Shown piece after piece: positions 43,570-55,197 of a DNA stretch of 64,000 nucleotides. The position numbers were made by a program, and so were the translations under genes. Under the pieces are notes generated by a model that saw nothing but the letters and a program-made list of their open reading frames with translations, was not told the DNA's origin and made no database searches. Each line of letters begins with the position of its first letter. Position 1 is the stretch's first letter. This stretch comes from Adineta ricciae (taxonomy: Eukaryota; Rotifera; Eurotatoria; Adinetida; Adinetidae): assembly GCA_905250025.1 (NCBI GenBank), contig CAJNOJ010000324.1, positions 1-64,000 on the forward strand, written 5' to 3'.

Positions 43570-45000
43570 CTAAGCATTGAACGATGGATATTTTTCTCGA
43601 ATTTCCAATGTCTTATTATACCATTGAATACTGACGTCATAATGACCTTTATGTGAAGTTATATCACCGAGATCTCCATACAATTTGATGAGAGATGGAT
43701 TATTATTCGATGGAATTTCACCGATCAATCGAAGATAGTATTTTTCGGCTAAGTTAAATTTTCCCATTTTCCAAATAATCTTCACTAAAGTTGAAAGAAC
43801 TGCTTTGCCATTCCCATTTTGATCTTTCATATGCGATAAGACTTGTTTCAAGTCATGATCATTATCGCTATACAACATCATCGTGATGATCCATAAGGGA
43901 TCGTCTTCGAGACTGACATTATTAGGACGAAATATCGATCCTAACATGAAAAGTACTTCAGTTTCAAGGGGAACATCACTATCAGAGAAAATATCAGCAA
44001 ATGGTTTCATCGACACAACACGAGGATCGGCGTCGATCTCGAATAAAACCCGTTCTAGATTGTCCGTCGGATCGCGTTCGCCCCTGAAGAACAATGCGGT
44101 TTCACGTTGTCCGGTCGTCGATAGAAACGAATTAAGAGAAATAAACTGACCGATGTTTCTCTTTAATCTATGAATTTCCTCTTTCGCCATCAGTTGACTT
44201 CGGTAAATACGTGTCGAAGTTTGTAATTGATAGAGTTGCAACTGATGATACATGTCGAAAATGTATGAACGAAATAGAAACAGCATTTCGATATTCTGCA
44301 CACGTAATGTTTTGTTCAGAACTTTGTGGAAAAATGAATCTCGTGTATACCACCATAGAACTTTTACCGGTGAGTAGTCATTTTGAAATTCGTAAAGTTG
44401 ATTAAGTAATCGATTGTTTCCTTGATAATCGTGTCGACAAATGGATAATCAGTTCGTTTTTGTCTTGTTCATTTGGCTCTATTCGAAGAAGACAATCAAT
44501 CAGTAGTTGAGAAGATATTGATCAACCATGGTTGTTCATCTTTCATTCGTTTTCAGTGATCCAATCGAATTCGAGCAACGAGCTCATTAAATTCAATATT
44601 GACTGATTTGATCTAGAACAAACAAAGTGCATCATACAGCGACGAAAATTGATCGCGATTTGGTACTTTAGAAAATTTTGCAATCATTCTCTGTTGACGA
44701 ACGTGTTTTGACAATAAATATAAGTTGCGTAAGTTTGCTGTAATTGATGAATACGAGACACCAGTGTAAGTATTCAATATGATTCGATCTTCTTCTGGGC
44801 CGTTTCCCAATATATTCTTGGCAAGTGTCTTCATTTTGAAATGCTATAAGATGTTTGCTGATCGAACGCATGTTTTTATTCATATTTTCGCCTTCATCAC
44901 AAGTGGTGCTAGTTCTATCATCGAGCCAAACAAGACTGAATGTTTCAAGATTGTCGTTAATACTATGCGATTCATTGGTTGGAGGCACTGCTTCAGCCAT
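43570..45000 (-). pseudogene. ART-TPR ADP-ribosyltransferase pseudogene
   Basis: Read on minus, the family order is visible: an N-terminal segment (NLETFSLVWLDD at about 44940), a middle helical part (IEFNELVARIRLD), the ART core with IYRSQLM (Arg), FLSTTG and LETEVLFMLGS (ExE), then a TPR pair (LAEKYYLRLIGEIP, YDVSIQWYNKTLEIREKYP). The frame is broken: a shift near 44810, in-frame TAG at 44613-44615 and TGA at 44553-44555, and another shift near 44410. The 3' half (43570-44301) is still a clean frame with a good R-S-E core. Recent decay; no second copy in the window. Confidence 0.7.
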
Positions 45001-45182
45001 TCTTCTTTTTCATAAAGCAACACAATTGCAAACAAACGAATTCACTAACACATCGACCACATCTTTTGCTCTGTTTGTATCAAAATACACAACTTGAATG
45101 GTTTTTTTTCATAGTCAGATGTGTATCAGTATAACAGTGTGCATCACTTGAAAACCAACGAACGTGGTAAAAACTTCAAATA

Positions 45183-45818
45183 ATGGATGTGTTCGATGAA
45201 ATTTTATCTACGATCGAACTAGATACAAATGCGTTAGTCGAAGAACCGCCGAGATTTACTCTTCCATCCTATTTATGAAGGTCCAAGTTAACGGTACACC
45301 TGATCGATTTAGGTTGTGCAATTCTTTCACTAGTTTTTATACTCGTTGCACTTATTGTCACGCTCCCAGTTTATATGATCTTTGTTGGAAGCACAAATAT
45401 CGGTAATTGTTCAATCGAAAGAAAAATTCCTATTTATCTAATTGTTACCGGACTGGTATCGATTGTTTCTTTGTTACTCTCGGTTGGAATCGTCGTAATT
45501 AAATTGAATAATACTGTAGAGATACTGGGCGTTTGCTTATTTTACCTACAACACATGCTGCATGTATTTTGGATAACTTGCATCGATTTCGGACTAACAT
45601 GGATGATCAATGTAGAGTCATCAGTGCAACATACGAATATTCTACTACCAACATACTGCGCTGAGGATGTATTCAAAGTTTTTAGAGCATCTGCACCCAT
45701 CCAGAGCGGTATCGCACTGTTACCAATCCGTTATTCTGCACTTTTCTGTGTTCTTGGTTTTCAATGTGCAGTCAGACGTGTGGTCAAGAGGATCCAACCA
45801 CCTCCTAAGGAACACTAA
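45183..45818 (+). pseudogene. TMEM272-like four-helix membrane protein with in-frame TGA
   Basis: From ATG 45183 the frame reads MDVFDEILSTIELD... and meets TGA at 45276-45278, then continues in the same frame as KLTVHLIDLGCAILSLVFIL and on to 45818. Four hydrophobic helices and the pattern GSTNIGNC...IPIYLIVTG, TWMINVES, LPTYCAEDVFKVF resemble TMEM272-type proteins. One nonsense base separates start and body, so it is a young pseudogene, a sequencing error or a recoded stop. A shorter protein from the ATG at 45375 would lack the first helix. Confidence 0.55.
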
Positions 45819-45882
45819 TACCTATCCCCCATTGGACTAAGCTAAAAATCGTGTGTACAACTTTGGTTTTTATTAAAATAGA

Positions 45883-48682
45883 TCATTTTTGGAAGAGAAA
45901 AGCAATTTTTCTCACGACTAGAGTATCGCGATAACGAGGGCGAAAACGTTGCATGCGCTTTTTGGTTTGCTTGTCTCGCTGAGCTCGATCTAGATCTTGT
46001 ATGGAGGGTTCAATATGAAACCCATATTTTAATATATCCATAATAATAACCAACATTACGACAGTTATCATTGCCATAATTGCTATGTAAACAAATGATT
46101 TAGAAAGAATCCGATGAATTTTTGTTGTACTAGCCACTATTTCGCAATGGCGACCGGAAAAACTACCGGCAAGACATTGACATTGATAATCGAGTACTAA
46201 TGGTCGGCAAACGCCATGATTGTAACAAGTGACATTGCTGCAATAATTCACTTTTGTCTTACATCGATCATCTTGCCAACCAGGTTGGCAGTAACAACTG
46301 TACGTTGTATTTGATGTTTCACTACACGTTCCTACAAATAAAACATTTTTCTTAGATTTGTTTGCAGCACAAAGAAAACAACGTACCATTGTTCCAACAC
46401 GTATCTAATCGACATAATCTTTTATCGAGTTGACATTGGTCACCGGTGAAACCATATGGGCATAAACAATAAAAATTATTTACGTTACTGTTGTTATTAT
46501 AGCAAAAACCATTGTGATAGCACGGTTGAAGATAGTCGCATGCCTTATCAGAAATGTTATAATACAAACCAATGCCCGTAGAATTCTTCCAGGTTGACTG
46601 CGAAGATTGAGCCGAGTACAATGTTGTTGTAATATCAGTTGTGAAACTTACGGCCATCGAAGTATCTAATAAAAACACATTCATTATTGACAGTATCGAT
46701 CTATTTGACCATGACTAATGAAAATACTGAATTTACTTACAACATGAATTTGTTAAGAAAATAAATTTTTGAATTCGATTGTTGTTTATATCGCTGACAA
46801 ACATATTTCCATACGTATCGAAACTAAGAGCCAATGGCCAATATAACTGATCAGCTTCTGCACCAGATATTCCGGTACATCCAACTAAGCAACGAAATCC
46901 ATATGGACCAGATCCAACAATGCGCGCATTTATTTGATCCACAATAAAAAGATAATTTTCAGCATCGAGAACAATACCTGCGGGACAGTTAAGTGAAATT
47001 GTCTGAATTGTAGATTGATTGCCTGCTACAGTCGTTCCATTTATTATACCCAATTGGAACAATTGAATTCTATCATTACCGCAGTCTGCCACATATAGAT
47101 CAAAATTGACATCCACAAATATACCCAAAGGGTAGTCGAGTGCATCTGGTGTGGCTGCAGCTGTGCCTTTCCCGGCAACAGTTGTGGATGTGGACGTATT
47201 ATCATTGAACTGACTTCGAACAACTATATTGTTATCTCTCATTGAACAATACAAGTTATTATTGACATCAACAAAGAGTCCATAGCAAGAGCTACTGGAA
47301 TGCATCCTAGTGCTCCACGCATTTGTGTCTGCGCTGTATTTTCTCACTTGGCTGCCATATAAATCACTGCTACTATAAATATCGCCGTTAGATGTAACGA
47401 ATATGGAATACATAAGCGATAGATTGCCCACAAATACGTTCGTCACATTTACGCTATTATAAAGCCACATAAAAATGATGCCATTATTTAAATTAGCAGA
47501 ATACACGCTATTGTTTGTATTAACAAAAACAGCGTGAGGTTGCGAGCCAACTATAGTATTTGTTGCAAAAGTCGTTGCATTTGGATTCCATTTTGCTTTT
47601 GCACAAAACTTTGGTTGATTGTATGAAACGACTGTATAAATACATAAAAAAAATTATTTGATGTATCTTAATAGTCAACGTACCACACGAATTTGTAATT
47701 AAGAAAAATTTTTGTATACGATTATTATCTTTGTCGTTGACTATTAGATTCCCGTAACTATCGAATGCAAAGCTGAATGGGTACTGAAGTTGATTTGGTC
47801 CTGAACCAGGTGTTCCTGAACATCCAATGATGCATCGAAAAACATGAAATATATACTGAAGAATTCGGTGGTTATCCAGATCAACAATGAACATACATCC
47901 ATCGGCATCGAGAAGAACATCAGTTGGTCTCGATAGTGTTATTGATCCCGCTCCGGTTATGCTGGTTCCATTCAACTGATTTGGATAGAAATATTGAATC
48001 CTATCGTTTCCATAATCAGCTACGTATAGATTAAACTTATTGTCAACAAATATTCCATTGGGATAAGATAGTAGAGAAGGTTCTGATCCATTAGTACCAT
48101 TACCAGCAGCAGTAACCACTGTATTTGTATGATTTTTCAGGGACATCTTAACGACTTTGTGTTCGGTATCGTAAGCACAATAAAGTGTATCGTTTGTGTC
48201 AATGAAGAGACTTGAACATTCACTAGTTGTATTCATAGCAATGACACCGCTCGTTGCATTCAATGCCCATTTCTCTACCCGATGAGTGATACCACCATTT
48301 GCAATGTAAATATCTCCGTCACTCGTAACAAAAATACCAGATGGATGAAATAAACCAGTCGATATGTTCCGAGTAGCGACATTACTTCCTTCGGGCACAA
48401 CCATTGTTCGATTGAGATTTTTAGACGTTACATAGAGAGTACTGTTATTATCTACGAAGATTCTTGTAGGTTTTACGCCTACAAGAGTAGAAGTTGCAAT
48501 GGTTGTACCATTTGGATCCCAAGCAGCGCAGAAAGAAAATTCCAATTGATTGTAGGATAGTTTTGCAACTATACAGCAACATATAATAGGAACTCTTGTT
48601 AGTAAAGGACAAATCTACCTGTCGTTTGTTCAAATATTAACTGAACAATGAATCCTATGATCAAACTGGGAATCAGATTCAT
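45883..48682 (-). CDS. NHL-repeat / EGF / single-TM receptor-like protein
   Basis: Five exons on minus: 48619-48682, 47684-48568, 46741-47631, 46387-46665 and 45883-46331; 855 residues, every join in phase 1. Exon 1 supplies a signal peptide (MNLIPSLIIGFIVQLIFEQ). Exons 2 and 3 each encode one NHL propeller-type array of about 295 residues (YVADYGNDRIQYF, FIVDLDNHRIL, YVADCGNDRIQLF, FVSDINNNRIQKF) and each ends with TNSC at the splice. Exons 4-5 encode three EGF domains (about 661-773), a transmembrane helix (about 787-808) and a basic cytosolic tail. It is a type I surface protein, probably for adhesion or ligand binding. Unusually each propeller equals one exon, pointing to exon duplication. 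Confidence 0.85.
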
Positions 48683-50249
48683 GTATTCTTGCGTTGGGTG
48701 AAACTTCGAAAGAAAATAATGCTGATAATAAATGTAAAAAATTTGTTTTCTCTGTCAATTCAAATCAGTTCTTTTCTACTAAAATCTTCATTGTCAGCAT
48801 AAAAAGATAAACAACGAGAAAAAAGTGTTCTGCACTTGTAAAAACTTACATATCCTTTGACACGATCGTTTTTATTTGTTTAAACTTCATGCACGAAGAA
48901 ATCATTTATTGCCGAAGGTAAACTAACACCTTCCGGAGAATGAAGAGTGCAAGTTTTACCAAAGAGAAGAGCAAAGGTTTTGCCCGATGTATCATCGTCA
49001 CCTTACCGATTGTAATTGTGGGCACACTTATTCATGAACCACTTCATCGTCAAATATTCACGCACCAGATATCTAATCAAAATTCAAGCAACGAAAACCT
49101 GAACATTGGAAAAAGGCTGGCGCAAGAAAGCAACACTTGGTGTATAACCGCTTATACCCAACCAATTCAAGATTACAATACGGCCATCTTATCGACAACA
49201 TCTTCGCGACCAACGGAATGAACATATACCACTCGTCATCAGTCCCGCAATTTTAGTTGTTTTATCGACACCATGTCTGATCATATCTTTGCTATCGGAA
49301 TGCATAAACATGACTCGTCATACATGGTTGTATGCTTGCAATTATTTTATTTCATTTACACCCTCGATACTTATCCTCGTTGTATTTGTTATATCTTCAA
49401 ACTCTTATTGGAAAACTTTCAAAGAATCATTTTTTTCGCATTTGTAGAAGGCAGTAATTATAGAATAAGTCATTAATTGTTCTTTCCTTTCGTAACCTAT
49501 TTGAAATACGATACAATAAATTGTATTCGCTCTTTTCCCGGCCCAAAAACTGAGTAATACTATACATTCTGTATTCGGGGTGATGTGCTTCACCTTTAAA
49601 GTATTTAGCTCCCTTATAAGTATACGTTTAGCAAATACTACCTGTTTGTTTATCAATACGACAGAGAAAGTTCTACCTATCAGTTCTAATGTATTGACAA
49701 CGACTATTTTTTTTCTTTTGTAATGTGTGACGTAAATCAAATGGATCTTTACCGTTTAGTCAAAAATTTTTAGTTTCAATCGTTGACTTTTGGTTAACTG
49801 TATACTACAATGATATCGATGTTTCTCGGTGATATTCTCACATGAGTAGAAAAAACAAACAGTATGGTTGGTGAGTGTTGAAAACGAATGAAATTGCATC
49901 TAGGTCTGTCAATCTGTACGTTCGTTCGTTATTTTTGTCATACATTACTTATGAAAAAGAAGCATTTCAAATAGTTAGCGTTGTAATAACAATTCCTACT
50001 GATACACTGTGATGCCTATAAACTAGATCGTTCGGCAGTTGTTCAGATAAAACTCGTCATTTTTACATGGATCTGATGTAAAGTTGCACCTTATCTGACG
50101 ATAAGAAAATAAATTAATGCAAAAACAAAAATTTTTTCACCTTTTCTTTGCTATGCGTTTCGTTCAATCAACCCAAATTTAGTTTATGTGCAATGTGGGC
50201 TGCGAATGCTACGATATTCGTCAATGCAAGTGTGATTGATCTAGCGAAC
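48683..50249. other. Intergenic region, no supported gene
   Basis: Only weak frames (48940-49221 plus, 49405-49740 minus) without domains. This lies in the part of haplotype A that is absent from B. Confidence 0.5.
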
Positions 50250-51250
50250 GACTAATACCCTATCCTTAACAAGTCACTCCCAGCAGATTCAATAAATCCA
50301 TGCAGTATATTTGTGACGCACAACAATGTTACCTATGTTGATCGATGCATACTGAATATTACATACAGTGGCAAGTTTCCGAGCAATAGGCGCTGTTATC
50401 TCACTGAATTGACCAACAAGTGTGATTCCCGACAGTAGAAATTATCGAATTATACGTTCGATGGCGAATGGATTTGAATGTTTATTTGGGTGTTCAGGCA
50501 GCAGTGGAATATCAATGGACCAATTGAACACACTGTTGACAATGGCTTTTGATAAACATGACAATATGTGTGTCACTGATTTCAATAATCAGCGCGTTCA
50601 AGTGTTTAATCTCATTCGAAATTCATACAGTAAGTATATAGATTAGTACATACTACTTTTTAAAACTAATGTGCAGTACAAACAATCGGAGAATCAAATC
50701 TTGTCATTCCTAATGGACGGCTGATATTATAGTGGTGGAATGACACAAACTTATTAGAATAACAGTCTCAACAATCAGATCTTACTGACGTCAGAGTCAT
50801 GGTAGATAACGATTATTAAGTGAATTTTATCTTATAATATGGATATTCTTCTATAGTGATCGTGGACAATGTCATTTAGATGGTCACGATACAACGAATT
50901 TCTTCATCGTGGCAATATGTAAATAGGACGCCAACAATTGATCCCAGTTACATTGATAATCAGAATGTTTACTATAATTGTTGCGCATGACTTCGTGGAT
51001 ATGTTAATCAAAATGACAATGCTCGGACTGATTTGACATTCATCAGCCAAGCGCAAATACACAAGTAGGGTCAATTATCACTCTTGAATCAACCTTGACT
51101 GCGGATCGCGATGATATAACGTCACTAGTTTTCCGTCAAGTAAGTGGTGTCGCTCCTGTTTGCTTAATAAAAGTCATCCTAAATAATGGGATCGGATAAT
51201 GTAGTGATGGAGCTGTTGATAACATTCAGTTACACTTCAATCAATAATTT
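50250..51250 (+). pseudogene. NHL-repeat protein relic
   Basis: A short NHL part is clear (PDSRNYRIIRS, CLFGCSGSSG, VTDFNNQRVQVFNL at 50422-50640), with a broken earlier piece (SIFVTHNNVTYVD) in another frame at about 50300. A further piece at about 51060-51230 (GSIITLESTLTADRDD, LVFRQVSG) is interrupted by stops. It is an old NHL gene in decay. Confidence 0.55.
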
Positions 51251-53949
51251 AATAATGAGTACATACTTTGTATTAGAGATGTGTAGAATAAACGTGTTTG
51301 CATTCTAATGCTACACCCTCTTATCCTACAGCTCGTTTACTCTAAGTTTTTTCTACCCGGCAAATCTCTCGCACGTATGTATTTGTGTCTACCTGCTGTA
51401 CTGCAATAAATAAAAGTCAGGATCAAAGACTGAACCAGGTCGTAACTGGTTTAAAATATATAAGTACTTTTTGAACGAAAATATCTTTTTAATTTGGTAA
51501 GAAATAGTCCCTAAGACAGTAAGTTAAAGGTTCTGTAATAACGAGCATGGAAAGAAAAGATTCAAGTGATGATGACTGACTCCGATAAGAGAAAGAAATT
51601 TAATTCTATTTCATTTAGCTGAGAATTCAGCAAGATTCTCTCAACGAGCAGCATTAGAAAAACAACTATTCTATGTGGCAGCTCTCGAAAGTATTCGTGG
51701 GAAGTTCTGTAACAATCATAGGAATAGAATTGACTATGATGAAATAAATTTATAATAGCAACAACTGTTGTAAAATAGTCAATGTTGATAAATACTTCAT
51801 TTAATTCACACCCTCAAGAATTTTAAACGACGCTATATGAAGTTTTTCACTTATTAACAAAAATCTTAATTGTCTATCTGCATGGCATGGTTTTTGTCTA
51901 CAATACACGAAGGAAAGAGTTATTTAATGTCATTGACAAAACATTTTTATTGCAAAAGGACTTTAAAAAATAGAATAATACTTTCTTGATACTATATTCA
52001 TTTTTTTCAGGTTTTAATCCTTATAAGTAATATACGAACAAACTTACGTCATGAATTCTAGAAAGAACAAAATATGTGTTTGTAACGTAAGATGCGAAAG
52101 GCAACTTTATTCAAATAGTGTTTTTCCTATCACTTTAGACTATTTTGAATCCTTCGAATCAAGGAGACATGATAACAGTCAGACCAGAAACATCGTAGGT
52201 ATCTTCCTGAAAAACTATAATCACGAGATTGTGATTAGATGAAACTGACATACGATTAGTAAATAACAAAATAAATGTTACATTTGTTTAGATTTGGATC
52301 GAATAAGAAAAGCTCATTATCCAAATTTTAATCACTTTGCTTGCAGATATCATGCTAATACTGGGGGTACCACGATTCCGTTGAGCATGATTAGAAAGAA
52401 GAAAGGTGGTTCATCAATGAAAATAACAAGAACAGCAAACAAAAATCATCCAATACAGTAAGACCCTTCAAATTTCGATGAATGCACAATTTCATAAAAG
52501 AATTTGATCTCGTTTTGAACTTCTTCGAAAACGAAAACTTAATGTAGATAAAGAAATTAGTTTACTCTTGCTTTGCATCTTATCAGTCACTAATGAATTC
52601 ATTGGAATTTTAATTAAGAACATTCACTAAATAAAGAGAATAAATGTAACAACGTGAAGGAGTACATACGTATACAAACTCAAAAGACGAGTTTAAAATT
52701 TGTATGTCTAGAACACGGATATGCGGGTCAGAGTGCGACAGTCGACAACGTTGGAAACTGAAAACTGGTGTGTCTGAGCTGAAGCGTAACCAATGAGAAT
52801 CGATTTCCAATAGCTTGCCAGTATAAAAGTGGTTTCTGTCGGGAAGTAAAGTGATTGTTTAGTTATCCGATAAAGTCCTTGAACTCCTTTCTTCAAGAAC
52901 ACAACCAAATGATTGTGGCTTTGATCCAGTGAAGATTGTGTATCCATCGTTCCATGCGCCGCAAGATCTCTCGTATGAGGCAAAAAATCGTGCATCTGAC
53001 TTACTCCATGTTTTTATGTGATAGTTAAAACTTTCGAAATATTAAAAATTACTTACTAAACCAGACAATTTATTACAATCTTCGAAATCTCTAGACGCAT
53101 TCAGTGTGACTAAAGCAAGTGAGTTTTAAATGATATTGAGAAGAAATTCTTGAAGTTTATCGTAACGTCTTCCATATTTATATTTTAATTCAAGACGTAA
53201 TTTTTCCAGATGTTTTGCAGAAAAGAAAATTTATTGATAAATTTGTTTCTGTTAAATTCAGCATTTGCGTGAAGAGTATCGATAAATCACTGTTGAAGGA
53301 GTGATACGTTATAACGATGAGATGATCAATAACTAAAAAGTTGAAGATATTTAAAATAGAGTGACAGCATTTTCAATGAATATCTTCAAGTGAAAAAACG
53401 ACGGTGACGATAGCGTGCGATGCGCTGACAAATTCGTGGAACTCACTACTTTGGAAAAAGTGACCAATAAATGGCAAGTATGGTTTGTCCAAGTAGGAGA
53501 AGTCAAATTTGATTTGTATAAGCAGCGAAAGATAGTCGAAACTATTTTAATAAATAAGAGCTTCCAAAACCGTCATTTTCAAAGTTTTTAAGTGCTAACA
53601 TGAAGAATTGTAGACAGACGCTGCAAGATATACACACAAGGAAAAGAAATGATTTTCCAGTCGAAATATTTCTAGTTCTTGAAGAAGTTACACTGAGGAA
53701 TAAAATAAGACTAAACAAATGTTCGAAGAAAGACTTTGCTACTCTCTATTGTCACCATGAGAATGTAATTTCTTTCGCGCAGAAACGTAAAAAATGAAAA
53801 TGATATATGTTATTGCACAATGTTGTACAATTCTCTTTTCATTCGTCCGTGTTCTCCACTTGCCTTTTATTTTATGTTGTTGTTTTTTTTCGTTGATTCG
53901 CTCGAGCTGCAAACTTTAAGAATGCGAATCAGATATTTCACACTTTCCG
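51251..53949. other. AT-rich, gene-poor stretch with short unassigned frames
   Basis: Short open frames occur (52610-52995 minus, about 53415-53590 plus, 53600-53797 plus), none with a recognised domain. There are no transposon ends or tRNA-like sequence that I can see. It ends where homology with the exonuclease block resumes (about 53950). Confidence 0.45.
52051..52460 (+). other. Possible two-exon small gene or gene relic, family unknown
   Basis: An ATG frame from 52051 (CVCNVRCERQLYSNS) meets a GTATCT donor at about 52199. Splicing to the TTTAG acceptor near 52290 keeps frame and continues as DLDRIRKAHYPNFNHFACRY, ending at a good GTAAGA donor near 52459. No later exon is found. It is not recognised and may be a decaying fragment. 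Confidence 0.25.
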
Positions 53950-54081
53950 GAATGAAGACAACGGTTGTCGCTCTGCAATGCTCTAAGTATACATACTAAA
54001 AATACCATCCGTGTGTCACATATCAGTATTTTGCTCTCGATTTTTGCATTCTTATATTATAAAATTTAAAAAAATCGCTTT

Positions 54082-54907
54082 TTAATCATTTGAATATGAC
54101 GGTCGATCACAAGTGCACATTTTGGGAAAATATCCTGCTAAACAAACGCCTTCATAGTTATAATTACAAGCTTTCGACGGCGATACACCCGGACGAGTAC
54201 GTATCAACAGTTGACGGGCAGCCTCTTTAGCTTTTTCATCGTCCTGAAATACGTCAAGCAATATTATAGATATAGTTCACATGTCTGTAACTGATTACTT
54301 TATATTTCAAATACAGTTGCATCGATGCTTTCGCATCTTGAGTAGCCAAATGTCCATTTGAAGCGTTTAAATTAACATGTAATAATGTCAATGCTTCATG
54401 TGCTAATGAAGAGAAACTATAAATGGACAAAGCGCGCAATGTAATTTTCTGTATGTCTAACTTACTTGATGCTGCCAAAACGTGGATTATATGCTTTGAA
54501 CCAATCGCTAAGATCGATAACATCGGAATAATGTGTGCCCTTTTGTAGTTGTAACCATTTAATATCGTTTTTTGGACTTTGTCCGACAATGATTGTCATC
54601 GGACAGAAAAAAGAATATATCTATGTAAGATAAAAGTTGATTTCATACTAGAGAAATTATTCATAGCTACTTTTTGTAAAACTTCGTCGAGCGGCGGTGC
54701 TTGTTCGAGATCTTTGATTCTTAAGCCTGTAAATGGATATAGATCACTTACAACTTTTTCTATTGGTTTAATCAATGACGAATAAATTATTTCACAACGA
54801 TCGTTGACAATCGCTACGCTGCATGGAGATCGATCTTCATGTGTGTAACCCGTTGCGACACATTCGACATCAATTGCAAGAATATGGTGATTATTTGAAG
54901 TAGCCAT
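54082..54907 (-). CDS. DEDDh 3'-5' exonuclease (RNase T / ISG20-REX4-like), copy A
   Basis: Exons 54671-54907, 54466-54620, 54299-54416 and 54082-54243 have the same lengths as those of copy B and keep phase (223 residues). Catalytic positions D13, E15, D98, H153 and D158 are all kept. Substitutions include IYSFFCPM for IYPFFGPT just before the second motif. Function as for copy B: exonuclease of RNA or DNA 3' ends. It again sits downstream of the laccase gene on the same strand. Confidence 0.82.
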
Positions 54908-55197
54908 CTGGAATTCACAACATGGATTTCTATGACTTGCGGACTGCAATAGAATCTTTCATCAACTGCGTTATATAATAAGGTCACTGTGTATTTCCCT
55001 GTTAATACTGTGTAAATTTAATCGATAATACGAGTAGTGTTGACAAAATGTGTCTTACAGGTGAAATTTTCGACTGCTCTGTTTTGTCGAAAAAATAGAG
55101 ATATAGAAAAATGACACAATAGATGTCTTTGCAAGTCGCTCCCCTATTTATTTATTATTCGATTCGGTAATAGTTCGTAAATATGACACACTTCATA

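Noticed and set aside
48940-49221. 93-codon plus-strand gene
   Set aside because: No domain, no partner copy, no splice or promoter support.
49405-49740. 111-codon minus-strand gene
   Set aside because: Product is low complexity with no recognised motif and no second copy.
50250-53949. Transposon or retroelement in the gene-poor stretch
   Set aside because: I found no terminal repeats, transposase or reverse-transcriptase motifs by eye; only an NHL relic and short unassigned frames.
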